Notes: generated from the letters alone by a model not told the origin. Positions 33,701 through 43,956 are shown, counted from the first letter of the stretch. The stretch is 64,000 bases of DNA from Haematococcus lacustris (GCA_030144725.1 JASKMD010000014.1:189420-253419); one strand, 5' to 3'. Made by a program: numbers and translations.

Positions 33701-35798
33701 AGCCTGACTGGGTCTCAAGCTCTTCAATGACTGTTCTGACTGTGTCTGGCACCTGAGCTTTGCTGCTGATGGGCACACACACAGACAGCTTGGTGTGTTC
33801 ATCAAGGAAAGTAGCCACATACAGGCTGCCGTCTCTGGCTCTGGCATGCATGGGGCCACAGACATCCATGTGGATCAGCCCTAGGGGAGCTGTCACTGGT
33901 GCTGCATTGGGGGGTGGTCCAGCAAATGCAACATTCTTGTGCTGTTTGCCCTTGACACAGCCCACACACACAGCTGGATCTGAGGCAGCTGCTCGGAATT
34001 GTGAAGCTGTGACAGGTACTCCTGACACCATGCCTGCTGATTGCATGCGTGCTAGAGCATCATAGGAAGTATGACACAGGCGCTGGTGCCACACCTGAGG
34101 AGAGTCGGAGGTGGCGCTGTTGGCAGAGGGCGCAGCCACGTTGGTCAGGAGCTCCAGCTTTACCCTGGGGTCAGGCTGTAGAGCTGACTGCCGGATGCCA
34201 TACAGCTGCTCTGGCTCTGAGTCTGTGTCAGGCCCATCTGGCATTGGAACAGCTGCCAGGATGTAAGAGTTCCTGACTTTGTGCGCGTTAACCCTGAGCA
34301 TGCTGCCAAACTGATTGCAGCTGATCTGGCACACATCTCCACGGAATAGAAAGCTGCTGCCGTCATCTGTTGCAGCTGTCACTGAGATGAAGTTTTGCTT
34401 GCTGTCAGGGACATACAAAGCATGGTTGAGGAACCAGGAGCCACGCTTGGTGCTCAAGAACACACTGCCTGACCCAACTGCCCAGACCCTGTGGCCCTCA
34501 GCTGCCAGTCTCACAGGCCTGTGCTTGTCTGGCGCAAAGGGTGTGTAGTTGTAGAAGAACTGCAGGTCTTTCAGGATGTGCTGTGAGGCACCTGAGTCAA
34601 TGCAGAAGGGGCTGTACAGGTCACTGTTGAAGTTCAGTTTGGGCTGCACCATCTGCATGAGGACATCATCAAGGTCATCATCATCATTATCAGCAGTGGA
34701 ACAGGTGAACAGGCTGGCCCCCCTGGATGGGCTCTGAGCTGCTGCTCTGCCAGGGGTCTGAGCTCTGCCTCTGCTGGGGCTGGAAGTCCTGACTGGGCTA
34801 GAGCTCCTGCCTGGACTGGGACGCCTGCCTGGGCTGCTGGGTCTGGCAGGGTTGCTGAAAAGAGTCCTCATGCGATTGCGCTGATCTCTGTCAAAGGTGA
34901 AACATTCAGACATGATGTGGCCAGGCTTAGCACAGTAGTTGCAGGTCAGATGAGCATGTGAGCTGACCTCCCTGGAGGACCTGTCAGGTGACTGTGCTTT
35001 GGCCTGCTGCTGCTGCTGCTGCTGCTCACGAGACTGCTGAGGTAACCTGAACCTGCCCCTGCCCCCCTGTCCGCCTGAACTACCTGCCCCCCTGCTGTCA
35101 GAAGGGGAGGAGTAGGACCAGAGTGAGGATGAGGAGGTGCTGAGTTGCTGCTGCATCTGCTTGCTGAGTAGGTCAGCCTCTTTAGTCAGCAGCACACGCT
35201 TGATGCGCTCGACTTTCAGGTCGGCGCTGGTCTGATCATAGCGCAGCCTTTCGACTGTGCTTTCGTACTCAGGCGGTAGGGCTGCCAAAATGGCGAGTAC
35301 CACTGTGGACTCAGATGTCTCGCAGTTGCAAGCTTCCAGCTCTGTAAGCAGCTGCTGCAAACGCGCATAGAAGCGCGCTACTGACTCGCCGGGCTCCATG
35401 CGCAGGAGACTGAGTTGCTGCTGAAGCTGCGACTGTCGCGCGACTGACGATTCGGTGAACTGAGATTCGAGGGTTTCCCAGGCGTCTTGCGCTGAGTCTG
35501 CAGACTTGACAGTGAAGATGTGGAGGTTGGAGACGTGCCGCTGGATAAAGGCTTTGGCTTTGCGGTCCAGCGCGCTGTCCGCGCGAGATCTGGCTAGCTC
35601 AGCAGCATACGCAGTCTGCTCTTGCTGAGTGGCGTTAGCTGCTGGCGCGGTGGGTAAGGGGGTGACGCCGTCGGCGACGACGGACCAGAGGCCTGCTTCG
35701 ATTAGCAGGCCTTCGGTGCGGATGCTCCAAATTGGCCAGTTGTCGTCATCGAGAATGGTGGCCTGATTGCCGGAGGCTGAAGCAGGAGAAGTTGCCAT
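30720..35798 (-). CDS. Copia Gag-Pol polyprotein
   Basis: 1692 codons without interruption, from ATG at 35798. Order of domains: gag of the UBN2 type (about 1-230); zinc knuckle CNYCAKPGHIMSEC (about 285); aspartic protease FCIDSGASQHIL (about 395); integrase with the HHCC zinc region (HQRLCHTSY, CVGCVKGKQHK) and DDE core (MDVCGPMHA, RTDNGTEYV, NGAAERLNR); a long Ser- and Ala/Pro-rich linker (about 880-1140); copia RT (WVLKVKRDAAGN to the catalytic YVDDCLL); and RNase H (GYSDADYAGD, STAEAEYMA, DILTKPL). All catalytic motifs are present, so the element may be autonomous. The integrase-before-RT order defines Ty1/copia. The linker is encoded partly by GCTGCTG-type repeats (32520-32770). Confidence 0.97.
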   Translation of the reverse strand: MATSPASASGNQATILDDDNWPIWSIRTEGLLIEAGLWSVVADGVTPLPTAPAANATQQEQTAYAAELARSRADSALDRKAKAFIQRHVSNLHIFTVKSADSAQDAWETLESQFTESSVARQSQLQQQLSLLRMEPGESVARFYARLQQLLTELEACNCETSESTVVLAILAALPPEYESTVERLRYDQTSADLKVERIKRVLLTKEADLLSKQMQQQLSTSSSSLWSYSSPSDSRGAGSSGGQGGRGRFRLPQQSREQQQQQQQAKAQSPDRSSREVSSHAHLTCNYCAKPGHIMSECFTFDRDQRNRMRTLFSNPARPSSPGRRPSPGRSSSPVRTSSPSRGRAQTPGRAAAQSPSRGASLFTCSTADNDDDDLDDVLMQMVQPKLNFNSDLYSPFCIDSGASQHILKDLQFFYNYTPFAPDKHRPVRLAAEGHRVWAVGSGSVFLSTKRGSWFLNHALYVPDSKQNFISVTAATDDGSSFLFRGDVCQISCNQFGSMLRVNAHKVRNSYILAAVPMPDGPDTDSEPEQLYGIRQSALQPDPRVKLELLTNVAAPSANSATSDSPQVWHQRLCHTSYDALARMQSAGMVSGVPVTASQFRAAASDPAVCVGCVKGKQHKNVAFAGPPPNAAPVTAPLGLIHMDVCGPMHARARDGSLYVATFLDEHTKLSVCVPISSKAQVPDTVRTVIEELETQSGYRCKAIRTDNGTEYVNSRKREWCASKGIVHQHSAPYSPQQNGAAERLNRTIFEKARSIIHSADISLSFWAHAVKFANHVRCLLPVSGQPLTPWEAFYGVKPDLSGLRVFGCRVWLHVPDHQRSKLQAKSVEGLFIGYEPGSKAYRVLVNGRETCSKDIVFDELSVLQPTRQQDQPAQPVFLLPLPPSPTTPSEPLTPAAPAEGGNSLQQTSSSSSEDSGSSSSISRPGSSAQRPQSRPLEGVGAHQDSSSSDSPPSEQEPSQQVSLTARYEPGSHMWHQQQLELISKLPRPGIGRFSLRSMPLARETVGAQPAAAPAAARPAAPAAASAAARPAAPAVAPAARPATSAAAPAAARPAAPAAAPPAAPAAVRPSASAAAPTAARPAAPVTAVARPAAAARPGLAQPALRVPLIPTSATARQAAPAVHPSMPMPPAPDPRPASPEAPAAPVPRRNPSRERHLPERFRDSDLFAMNVSDSPVNDTPTVAEALAGPMADLWIEAMNAELASLHANQTWCLEERPANARVLPTKWVLKVKRDAAGNIEKLKARLVAKGFYQQSGVDVGDVYAPVSKHTTLRTLLAKAAAEDMEIHQLDFETAFLNGKLEPGEVIYVQQPEGFEEGSTNTVCRLQKALYGLRQAPRAWHARLCEELLSMGFKASEADPALFTLQLSTGMVYLLVYVDDCLLCTQQGDTAGLAYVKKQLSSAFKLKDLGEARWFLGMQLTRDRAEGTIKLDQHKFIQELVTANSKSAAHSKPLPMAPAVKLVREGDALDTTLHHYSALVGSLLYLTCCTRPDIAFAVGALARHMSAPTKQHWLAACSVLCYLKGTADQGLLFGGVSGLQGYSDADYAGDKDTARSTTGYIFTLNGGAISWSSRLQPTVAMSTAEAEYMAASSAAKEALWLRKLMRDLQLDASCVHLGCDNQAAIQLLHNPMATSRAKHIDVHHHFVRERISRGEVAFHYCHTSSMLADILTKPLAAVQFNMGKQGCGVFS

Positions 35799-35885
35799 CG
35801 CTGATTGACTGGGCTGTCAACCACACGAACCCTAGCCAGCAACTTACTGGAGTCCTATCGCGCGTCAGCGCGTGGGCCCATAACC

Positions 35886-36165
35886 TGTTGGAAGAGCACG
35901 GGCAGACGCGGACACCAGTTCAGGGTAGTTACATTGATCTGCCACAACTGCTAACGCGCAACCTTGCGTCAACCTTGCACAACCTTGCGCCTACCTGTTG
36001 GAAGAGCACGGGCAGACGCGGACACCAGTTCAGGGTGCCTACGACTGCCGGGTGTCTGCCCTAAATACGGCAGTCACACTCGCACTCATCGCGGCCGGGC
36101 CGCTGGCAGGCACACCCTACAATCCCGGTGCTTGATCTCAACTGCACCGGGAGGGTATGCAACTA
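35886..36165 (-). repeat. 5' LTR of the copia element, cut by the gap
   Basis: Matches the first 280 bp of the other LTR with one difference. The remaining ~55 bp are expected inside the N stretch that starts at 36166. Confidence 0.93.
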
Positions 36166-36665
36166 NNNNNNNNNNNNNNNNNNNNNNNNNNNNNNNNNNN
36201 NNNNNNNNNNNNNNNNNNNNNNNNNNNNNNNNNNNNNNNNNNNNNNNNNNNNNNNNNNNNNNNNNNNNNNNNNNNNNNNNNNNNNNNNNNNNNNNNNNNN
36301 NNNNNNNNNNNNNNNNNNNNNNNNNNNNNNNNNNNNNNNNNNNNNNNNNNNNNNNNNNNNNNNNNNNNNNNNNNNNNNNNNNNNNNNNNNNNNNNNNNNN
36401 NNNNNNNNNNNNNNNNNNNNNNNNNNNNNNNNNNNNNNNNNNNNNNNNNNNNNNNNNNNNNNNNNNNNNNNNNNNNNNNNNNNNNNNNNNNNNNNNNNNN
36501 NNNNNNNNNNNNNNNNNNNNNNNNNNNNNNNNNNNNNNNNNNNNNNNNNNNNNNNNNNNNNNNNNNNNNNNNNNNNNNNNNNNNNNNNNNNNNNNNNNNN
36601 NNNNNNNNNNNNNNNNNNNNNNNNNNNNNNNNNNNNNNNNNNNNNNNNNNNNNNNNNNNNNNNNN
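36166..36665. other. Assembly gap of 500 N
   Basis: Exactly 500 undetermined bases. It hides the right end of the copia element, any target duplication, and probably the missing 3' exons of the neighbouring Sec39-like gene or a misjoin. Confidence 0.99.
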
Positions 36666-36724
36666 CGCCACCAGTGCGTCTCACCCTCGAGCTGCGCCGC
36701 GTAGCTGCTGCCCTGCAGGCCACA

Positions 36725-36870
36725 GGGGGGAGGAGTGACAGGGGGAGGAGTGAAGGGGGAGGAGTGACAGGGGGAGGAGTGACAGGGGGAGGAGTGACAG
36801 GGGGGGAGGAGTGACAGGGGGGGGAGTGACAGGGGGGAGGGGAGTGACAGGGGGGGGAGTGACAGGGGGA
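36725..36870. repeat. GGGGGAGGAGTGACA minisatellite
   Basis: About nine tandem units of 13-17 bp built on GGGGAGGAGTGACAG, with variable G-run length. Confidence 0.9.
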
Positions 36871-36948
36871 GGAGCAGGCTGCATGGGGAAGGAGGTGGGC
36901 GTGAAGGGAGCAGGCAACAAGCGGAATGAGTGTGGGGGAGCAGCAGGC

Positions 36949-37047
36949 ATGCGGCTGGTGCTGCTCAGGCACAGCGACAGGCTGGTCACCCTGATGGACC
37001 TCAGCGATGATGAGCCCTGCATGAGCACAGACCCTGAGCACAGAGGC
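36949..37047 (+). other. Coding-like block on the plus strand
   Basis: The plus strand after an AG at 36948 reads MRLVLLRHSDRLVTLMDLSD with strong third-position GC. That resembles the Leu-rich, Arg/Asp-containing segment expected in the Sec39-type protein whose other exons lie on the minus strand just to the right. No splice donor is obvious. It may be a small inverted gene fragment, a misassembly, or chance. Confidence 0.25.
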
Positions 37048-37529
37048 CTTCCTGCCTCCACCCCCCCCCCTCCGCCTCCTCCTCCGCCTCCTTGCCACAT
37101 CGCCCTCACAGCCACTCAGCCAGCAGCAGCCCTTTGCAGAGTCACCTCCTTCGTCACTCAGCACACCTTCCCCTCAGCACCCCCCCCCCTCCAACACCCA
37201 CACCCAACGACCCACAAAGACCAAAAAGACCCCAAGACAAAGACCCGAGGACCCCAAAGCCGGACTCCTCGCTTGAGCTCCTCCCTGCGCCCTCCCCCCC
37301 CCCTCCCCAGCACCCCTCGATGAGGAGCACCTGAGCCCCCTGGCAGCCACACTGCTCCCTGCCTCATGCCTCTTACTTAGAAAGAAAACTGAACCTCTCC
37401 CCATGGGGACAAAGTTTATTATCTCTCCCCTGGACCCCTCCACACCCATCCACAAGCCCCCCTCCCCAGGGCTCCTCCCCCCTTCCCCAGCACCCTCATC
37501 CTCCCCCTCCCCAGCGCCCCCCCCCCCAC

Positions 37530-40500
37530 CTCCAGAGCCGCCAGGCGCTGCAGCTCCCTCTGACTCAGCTCCAGGCCCCAGGCCAGCAGGGCGCGCTGTG
37601 TGGCCACGTCGGGGCGGCCCGCCCCACCACCACCTCCTCCGCCGCCCAGTGCGTGTTGGCCAGCAGCGCCAGGTTCTGGTGCAGGGAGGACACACTGACG
37701 GCCTGGCTGGACCACCGGGCCCTGCACACCAGGGAGGGGCAGGGGGAGCGGCAGGGGCAGGGGGGGGGGCAGGGGGGGGGGCAGGGGTGGGGGTGGGGGC
37801 AGGGGCAGGGGCAGGGGCAGGGGTGGGGGCAGGGGCAGGAGTGCAGTCAGGGGTGGGGGCAAGAGCAGGGGCAAGAGGGGCAAGAGGGGCATGGGCTGGT
37901 GCGGTGTGGTGATGCAGTGCGGTGCGACAAGCCTATCAGGGAGGGCAGAGTTTGCTATGAGCTTGCTATGTGTTTGCTATGCCAGGAGTGCCAACCACCA
38001 ACCACCAACCACCAGCAATTGACTAGGGTGCTATGCCAGGAGGCAGGGGCTGGGAGGGGGGGAGGCCGTGCGATGTGGGAGGGTCCGCAAAGGGGACGGG
38101 AGGGAGGGACGAAGTGTAGAGCGCAGCCGCCCAGCCTGCTCCACGAGCTGCATCTTTAGGGTGGGTGGTCCATGAGGGTGTGTGAGCTGACCTGCAGATG
38201 TCGTCATGGTCCAAACCGTAGGCGGTGGCGAGCTGCAAGGCCGCGTCCCAATCCTGCGCTTCCAGGTGCAGTGCCATCGCCTGCTCCACGCTCCGCGAAG
38301 CCAGTAGCCACAGCCGCCAGCCGTCCGTCGCGGATCCCGGAGCCGCGGGTGAGAAAGAGTGACCGTCCGCAAAAGCCGCGTCGACGACGCGGTTCGATCC
38401 CCCCACCTCGTCCTTCGCCATAAGACCCAAGAGTGGCTCGAGGACCACGAGGCCGGTGTCCGTTCCCTCCATCTTCGCCGCGACTAGGCTGCCTGCCACA
38501 GCGGAGGTCAGCGCGAGGAGGGCGTCAGAGCAGGGATGGGATAGGAGGGTGTCCTCACGTGAGGGAGTGGGCACAAGGCTGGATGGCTGAGGGCTGGAGG
38601 CTGCAGGGCGAAGGGTAAAGGGTGAAGGGTGAAGGGTAGAGGGTGCTGCGCTGTGTTGCATAAGCTGTGGAAGGAGGCCTGGCCGCCTGCTGCCCCAACT
38701 GACCCCATGGCTGCCCCCTTTTGCCCCCTTTTGCTTGATGACCACCCCCAGGCGTTGCTCTGAAGCGTGACTGCCCTGTGGCTGACCAGGCCGGGTGGTG
38801 GAGGGCAGGGTTCGACAGTCCCCCTGCGCTGAGTCCCACACCCTGCCCCCCCCCACCACCTCCTCCCTCCTCATGCCCTAAGCTATGGCCGCTGCCACTG
38901 CCCTTCACTTTTTGACCACCACACTACACCACCACTGCCCCCCCCATCCAGTGAGGGCAGGGTTCGACAGTTGGTGATACCTGATCTAAGGGGCGCCCTT
39001 AACTGGTGTCAGGGTAAACTATGGGGACCCTGTGCACTGGTCATACCCCCCCTGAATCAAACAGGTCAGGTGTTGAGGTGCACCCCCCACCTGGCCTTCA
39101 CCCCCCACCTGGCCTTCACCCCCCACCTGGCCTTCACCCCCCACCTGGCCTTCACCCCCCACCTGGCCTTCACCCCCCACCTGGCCTTCACCCCCCACCT
39201 GGCCTTCACCCCCCACCTGCTCACCCCCACTGGCCTTCACCCCCCACCTGGCCTTCACCCCCCACCTGGCCTTCCACCCCCCACCTGGCCTTCACCCCCC
39301 ACCTGGCCTTCACCCCCCACCTGGCCTTCACCCCCCACCTGGCCTTCACCCCCCACCTGGCCTTCACACCCCCACCTGGCCTTCACCCCCCACCTGGCCT
39401 TCACCCCCCAACCTGGCCTTCACCCCCCACCTGGCCTTCACCCCCCCACCTGGCCTTCACCCCCCACCTGGCCTTCACCCCCCCACCTGGCCTTCACCCC
39501 CCACCTGGCCTTCACCCCCCACCTGGCCTTCACCCCCCACCTGGCCTTCACCCCCCACCTGGCCTTCACCCCCCACCTGGCCTTCACCCCCCACCTGGCC
39601 TTCACCCCCCACCTGGCCTTCACCCCCCACCTGGCCTTCACCCCCCACCTGGCCTTCACCCCCCCACCTGGCCTTCACCCCCCACCTGGCCTTCACCCCC
39701 CCACCTGGCCTTCACCCCCCACCTGGCCTTCACCCCCCACCTGGCCTTCACCCCCCACCTGGCCCCCCCCCTTCACCCCCCCACCTGGCCTTCACCCCCC
39801 ACCTGGCCTTCACCCCCCACCTGGCCTTCACCCCCCACCTGGCCTTCACCCCCCCACCTGGCCTGGCTGACCTGGCCTGGATGCTGGCCGGACATCCTCA
39901 GGGTGCTACTGCGGGGTGAGAGCTGCCGCGGGGCTCCTGAGCTACCTGCTGCTGGGTTACTGAGCTACCGTACTAGCAACTGCCCCTATGTCAGAACTGA
40001 CTTGAGGCAGCCATCAGCTGCCAACTGCCCCAACTAACCCCAGGGCCCCCTAGGCAGCAGCACAAGAGCATCAGGGTGTGGGGGGTGTAAGAAAGGGTTG
40101 GGGTGGGGGAGCTGACTGCCGCCCACCTGCTGCAAAGTGTGTGGGGTGAGGGGGGTTGCCTGGTGGCCCCAGTAGGCTGAGGCAGAGCCGGGCAGCTGCG
40201 CCAGGTCCAGGTGGCCAGCGGGGTCCATCAGGGCCAGGGAGGAGGGGCGTCCACCAGGCAGCGCTGCAGCAGGCCTGAGGCAGGGCCGAGCAGCAGGCAG
40301 CAAGGGGGTCTAGGCAGCGGATCTGGGGCGGGGCAGGGGCAGGGGCAGGGGCAGGGGCAGGGGCAGGGGCAGGGGCAGGGGCAGGGGCAGGGGCAGGGGC
40401 AGGGGCAGGGGCAGGGGCAGGGGCAGGGGCAGGGGCAGGGGCAGGGGCAGGGGCAGGGGGCAGGGGCAGGGGCAGGGGCAGGGGCAGGGGCAGGGGCAGG

Positions 40501-43500
40501 GGCAGGGGCAAGGGGCAGGGGCAGCAAGGGTGGGGTAGCACACAAGAATAAGTCAAGGTCGCCAGCTGGACCCTGTCCCTCCCTTTCCTGCACCTCTCTT
40601 TGGCCCCCCCCAAGCCCTCCCCCCCTCCTGCCTCCCCCTCCCTAGCCTGACCTGCAGGGGGGCTGGTCACCAGGCGGGCCGCCCTGCTCAGCTGGGTCAG
40701 GCGCCGGGGGGGTGGGGGGCTGCAGCCAGCCGCACCAGGTCACCGTCTGCCAGGCCCATGACCAGCGGCCTGCAAACAGCACAGGGAGACAGGGGTGGGG
40801 CGCGACATGGACCTGGGGTGGTAGAGGGTCAGGGGTGGGCGCTACAGGGACTTGGTCGCAGAGGCTAACCACCCAGCCCCGCCCCTATCGCCCCGCCCCC
40901 TGCCACTGCCCCCGCCCCCCCCCTGATCTCAACCCAGTGCCCCTCCTCCCTTCTCAAGCCCTAGGCCCTGGCCGCAACCCACCCCTCCCACCTGCCTCTG
41001 CCCTTCATTTTCGAACCACCTGCCCTGCCCCCCCCCCACCCCCTCACCTGCCTACCTGGCCCCCCACCCCCTACCCCCTGAACCACCCACCTGCCCCCCC
41101 CAGGCGCCAGGGCCACGTAGCGGCCAGTGGGGTCCAGAGCCAGGGCCCAGGGCAGCGCCCCCGCTGCTGCAGCCGTCGCCTTGCCCCCCGCCTGCATGGC
41201 AGGACAGGTGGATGAGGGCAGCAGCCGAGGTAGCCAAGGAGCTGCACCAGGGGGGGTGTGCCCAAGGCTGTGACAGACAAGGCTGGCAGAGGAGGGGGGG
41301 CGGCAGACAGGCATCAGGGATGAGGGGGTTGGGCCACGGACAGGCAGGTAGCCACCCTGCGGTGTGGCACCCCTCCTTGAACCCCTGACCACCTGTTGCC
41401 CACCATTTTTTTTTTCGTTTGGCGAGTTTCGAATTTTATAGCGCAAAGTGACATGGCCCAGGCTCATACCCTCAATTTCATAGCTCGACCATACTTGGCT
41501 TCGTCCAAAATTCACGGCTCAGGTCCACAATTCAGCGAAATTTCAGCTAAAACGCCGGTCAAAGGTCGTTTTTCATAGCGCGAGCCCGATAGCGGGCCCC
41601 GGAAGCCTATGATTTCATAGCGCGAAACGGCCTCCCAAATAGTGTTTTCATGGCGAACGCTATCAATAGCGCGAAAAAAAACACTGTTGCCCACCACTTG
41701 CCTTGCCCTGCCCTCCCAGCCCTTGTTCTACAACACGAGTGGTGGTAGAGAGGGGGCTGGCCAGACTGAGTCAGGTCAGGACGGGTCAGGTCGGGTCAGG
41801 TCAGGTCGGGTTGAGTCGGGTGAGGTGAGGTGAGGAACGTGAGTGTGTGGCCAGAGGGCCTTAGGGGGATACCTGGGATGAGCCGTGGCCCTTCACTGGG
41901 ATCAGGCTGGCGTTGGCTTGGCACTTCCACAGGGAGAGGCTGACGCCAGGGCAGCTGCGGCTGGTGCCCCCCAGCCCCGCCACCACCAGGCTGTTGCTGG
42001 GGTGGTGGTAGGCCACGCAGCGCACGTCACCATGCAGGCCCTGGGGGAACATGCACAGGGGCTGGGGAGGGGGAGGGCTGGGCAGAGGGGGGAAAAGGGG
42101 GTGAGGGGCGAGAGGGGGGGGAGGGGCGAGGGGGGGGGAGACGGGGGGTGAGGGGGGGGATGAGGGAGAGGGGGGAGAGGGGCGACAAGGTCTTTCATGT
42201 GTACCTGCAGGCGCATGGGCCTCAGCCGCTGCCACTGCTCCACCCCCAGCTTCAGTGGCACTGCCCAGCAGCAGCAGTCAGCGGTAAGCAGCAGGGCGGT
42301 GTCGGGCATAGGCAGAGCCACCCCGGTGATGGGGGCGGCGCCAGGCCGGGCCCAGGGCAGCTGCTGCTCGCAGGGCTGCCACATGCCCTTCAGCACCAGC
42401 TGCCTGCAGCGTGCAGCGCAGCGTGCAGGGCAGTGAGCAGTGACAGGCCCACAGGCTGAGAAGAGCAGCAGATGAGGCTGAAGGGGGTGGGTGGCCAGGA
42501 GGAATGTATATATGTCACTCTGCTAGTTAACCGCAAGAGCCGAGGTCCAAAGGCTGAGAAGAGCAGGCAAGGGAAGAGCTGGTCATGGGAGGTGGGCAGG
42601 GGGCTCCACACCACAGGGTCAACTGTGTCCTGCCCCACTCTCACTCTGTGTGTATGTGACGCTGCTACACACAGGTAAGAGCTTAGCAGTTGGTTGTGTG
42701 TAGAGGCACGTGCTGCAGCGTGGCAGGCTGAGGGCAGAGGTCCAACTGCTAGCATAACTGCTGCTGCTGCTGCCTCTGCCACACTTCCTGTTGTCCTGCT
42801 GCTCTGCCTGGCCTGAGAGCCTGGCTGGGGCCCGGCTGCGGCTGCAGGGCTCCCTCACAGGGCCGCTAAGCAAGGGTCAAGGAGGAGGCGGCAGACAATG
42901 AGGTATGGGTGGAAAGGAAGGGTGCAGGGTCATCGTATGCAACGTATCCTCTGAAGGGCTCCCTCAGGCCTCCCTCAGGGCTCCTGGGCTGCTAAGCAGG
43001 GGGCGCTGCTGGCGGTGAAGCAGTGCTGCAGCCAGGCCCCAGGCTCACTGCCTGGGCATGGTACCCTGCACCCTGCATGGCGGTGCACATGGCCCGTTGC
43101 CTGGACATGGCAGTGCTGACGGCTGCTGCTCTCTCAGTGCTGGTGGGCTGCACCCAGGGCTGCTCCCAACAGCCCCAGAGGGGGTAGGCACGACGTCAGC
43201 AGGAGAACTCAGGCCACACGCCGGGCCTCTACCAGCACGCTGCCTAAGGTGGCACTGCATGCTGGTGTGCCCTGGGAACTGTGCAGGGAGGCTGCAGAGC
43301 TCTATAACATCATGCAGATATGCACAACGCGCCAGTGCATGGTGAGGCCCAGTGCAGCTATTGAAGGCTGTTAGGTGAAGCACAGCTCCTGGACACTGGT
43401 CAGGGCAGACATCACAGCTGTGGGCCAGCCACCCGCCAACAAAAAGATCCACGGCAGCTCACTGGTCCAGCAGGGTACAGGGCGCCTGCTGCCCCTGCCG

Positions 43501-43700
43501 CTAGCAGCCTCCTGCCATCCCCCGACCAGCCCAAGGCTGTGAAGTGGTCGGGACCGTAGTGGTGCTTGCGACGCTGGGTAAGCACGGTGCTGCTGAAGCG
43601 CCGGACTGGGTCGGTGCCAAGGAAGGGCACCACGCATATGCCGGTGCGGTCGGGGGTGATGAGTGCCAGGCATAAGCCATCGGGGCAGGGCTCGAGCCGT
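37530..43700 (-). CDS. WD40 plus Sec39-like protein (NBAS/MIP2 type), 3' part missing
   Basis: Exons appear in order from high to low coordinates. About 43700-43480: CPDGLCLALITPDRTG and FTALGWSGDGRRLLAAGAAG, a WD40-like start. 42399-42205: PITGVALPMPDTALLLTADC. 42040-41873: HGDVRCVAYHHPSNSLVVAG and VSLSLWKCQANASLIPV. About 41190-41100: ALPWALALDPTGRYVALAPG. 40760-40664: VMGLADGDLVRLAA. Lower end 40127: PAGHLDLAQLPGSASAYWG. About 38491-38192: ASRSVEQAMALHLEAQDWDA then QLATAYGLDHDDIC. 37721-37530: LHQNLALLANTHWAAEEVVV then TQRALLAWGLELSQREL. A beta-propeller followed by such helical repeats is the layout of NBAS/MIP2, a subunit of the ER tethering complex for Golgi-to-ER vesicles. Most of the helical part is absent before the gap. 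Frame changes at 40710 and 37620 sit in G/C runs. The family call is moderate. Confidence 0.5.
37735..37880. repeat. Degenerate GGGGCA repeat
   Basis: Imperfect array of GGGGCA/GGTGGGGGC units just above the exon 37721-37530, i.e. in the preceding intron. Confidence 0.85.
39081..39863. repeat. 18-bp minisatellite, about 43 copies
   Basis: Tandem copies of CACCTGGCCTTCACCCCC with occasional one-base length changes. It lies in an intron of the Sec39-like gene and is open in several frames (Phe-Thr-Pro-His-Leu-Ala repeats), which are artefacts. Confidence 0.97.
40327..40530. repeat. (GGGGCA)n hexanucleotide repeat
   Basis: About 33 nearly perfect GGGGCA units with two one-base irregularities, in an intron of the Sec39-like gene directly upstream (minus strand) of the exon that ends at 40127. 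Confidence 0.97.
41394..41696 (-). mobile_element. Short non-LTR retroposon with target-site duplication
   Basis: A 278-bp AT-richer block (41406-41683) is flanked by direct repeats TGTTGCCCACCA at 41394-41405 and 41685-41696 (13 bp if the preceding C is counted). Directly after the left copy comes a run of ten T, i.e. a poly(A) tail on the minus strand. That is the signature of an LTR-less insertion made by target-primed reverse transcription. The body repeats the motif ATAGCGC several times and has no ORF or tRNA-like promoter that I can see. It lies in an intron of the Sec39-like gene. Confidence 0.7.
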
Positions 43701-43956
43701 GCTGCGCATGAGCAAGCGGGCGCGCAAGATTGAGCACGTAGGTCTCACTCGCTTTGTGCCAGCGATGCACATTACCCCGACATGCGAGTCCATCTCCTGA
43801 TCCTGGCTTCGTTGCATCCCCACCGTGACGCGGTTTTACTGATGCCGCGCTGCTTCCAGCGAGCAGCTGCTTTTGATACAGCAGCCGACTCATAGCTGTT
43901 CCGGCCAAGCGGTGAAAGGAAGGAAATGCGCTTGCATATGTGCATGCAAACTGCAT

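Larger units (their letters stand above)
30183..36165 (-). mobile_element. Ty1/copia LTR retrotransposon, apparently intact, right end in gap
   Basis: An LTR of 335 bp (30183-30517) and a second, gap-truncated copy (35886-36165) flank one long minus-strand polyprotein gene. The LTR has perfect 9-bp inverted ends, TGTTGGAAG and CTTCCAACA. Over the ~280 bp that can be compared the two LTRs differ at one position, in a CCTTGCGCAACC/CCTTGCACAACC segment, which implies a recent insertion. A possible primer-binding site (TGGGCCCACGCG) begins five bases inside the 5' LTR. A clear polypurine tract is not seen. The target-site duplication cannot be checked because the other flank lies in the N gap. 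Confidence 0.95.

Noticed and set aside
38971..40037. 300-residue plus-strand ORFs with Phe-Thr-Pro-His repeats
   Set aside because: Pure 18-bp minisatellite translation lying in an intron of a minus-strand gene.
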